The position numbers and the translations under genes were made by a program. From Daucus carota subsp. sativus (Eukaryota; Streptophyta; Magnoliopsida; Apiales; Apiaceae): DNA of 64,000 bases. Under the pieces are notes generated by a model, which saw only the letters and a list, made by a program, of their open reading frames with translations, searched no databases and was not told where the DNA came from. Position 1 is the first letter of the stretch. Every line of letters starts with the position of its first letter. The stretch covers positions 14,044,545 through 14,108,544 of the forward strand of contig NC_030386.2 of NCBI RefSeq assembly GCF_001625215.2. Direction: 5' to 3'. Below, in pieces: positions 63,648 through 64,000 of the stretch.

Positions 63648-64000
63648 TAAATAGTAGGAAAATAATAAATTTTTTGAAGAGTAAGCCAAGCCTAGATTCA
63701 GAATAAATGGCATAGTCCATATTAGTGTAGAGAAGAGTCAGCAATCCAGGCATTCGTAGCCCCATAACTGCTAAATCTAAAGTCACCACTTGAAACTTGA
63801 AAGACATGGTATGCAATGACTGCTTTACCGGGATTTGCATGTCGATGCACCAAAGCGCGATGAATAAGCACCTAAATTAGTTTTTTGCAATATGCAGATA
63901 GCTAATAACCGTACAGTAGATGCTTGAGTGCAACAAACTTTTCCGATGATTAATTATTATGGCATTCAGAGCAATAGATCTGGTAGTCAAACTTCTTTAT

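Larger units (their letters stand above)
60995..64000 (-). mobile_element. Helitron-like segment with a 3' terminus and captured gene pieces (5' end not found)
   Basis: On the minus strand the hairpin GCCCGTGC-CTT-GCACGGGC (61024-61006) is followed by TTCTACG and CTAG, ending at 60995, with T as the next base. A GC-rich hairpin about 10 nt before CTRR-T is the Helitron 3' signature. Upstream of it in the same orientation lie broken exons of two unrelated genes (62060-63647). No Rep/helicase is seen, so it would be non-autonomous. The 5' TC terminus is not recognised and may be outside the window; the right limit is arbitrary. Confidence 0.55.

Overview
The window looks like nuclear DNA of a flowering plant, most likely a eudicot. 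Genes are split by GT-AG introns, the intergenic DNA is AT-rich, and plant-only families are present: a group VII ERF, a CIP7-like protein, a dormancy/auxin-associated protein and a class III small heat-shock protein. Plant-type MITEs, hAT, MULE, Helitron and LINE elements fill the gaps. I cannot name the species.

Gene-rich left and centre (1-43.1 kb). In order: the last exon of an unidentified plus-strand gene (118-281); a full-length ABCB/P-glycoprotein transporter with an unusual His-rich N-terminal extension (minus, 931-6489); a nine-exon CIP7-like gene (minus, 8312-15203); a nested transposon cluster (16.5-24.2 kb); a three-exon DRM/ARP dormancy gene (minus, 24923-25662); the seven-exon complex I assembly factor CIA30 (minus, 26716-31513), which uses one GC-AG intron; a class III sHSP (plus, 32355-33536) sharing a divergent promoter with CIA30 and carrying a perfect heat-shock element; the five-exon 40S ribosomal protein SA gene (plus, 34857-36575) with telo-box and site II promoter motifs; and an ERF-VII oxygen-sensing transcription factor starting MCGG (minus, 41524-43109). 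I rebuilt exons from splice sites, reading phase and family similarity. All seven identified complete genes close in frame.

Transposon-rich right part (43.1-64 kb). I see no intact cellular gene here. It holds TA/TC microsatellites, several MITEs, a long foldback element whose arms contain ~102-bp tandem repeats, a MULE carrying a foreign coding fragment, an almost complete but stop-riddled LINE (52.7-57.6 kb), a truncated LINE with a 16-bp target duplication, and a Helitron-like 3' terminus followed by broken TM9SF/EMP70 and PDR-type ABCG exons in the same orientation.

The main hunt results are gene-capturing transposons: a Pack-MULE with a fructokinase-like (FLN) fragment, a second MULE with an unidentified fragment, and a Helitron-like segment with two captured genes. 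Also notable are LINE decay concentrated at Trp codons, two hAT-type elements inserted side by side into one CT-rich target inside an older LINE, a possible mitochondrial DNA insertion bounded by an 18-bp repeat, and a gene order that recalls two duplicated segments of Arabidopsis chromosome 1 (from memory). I found no evidence for a wholly new biochemical system.
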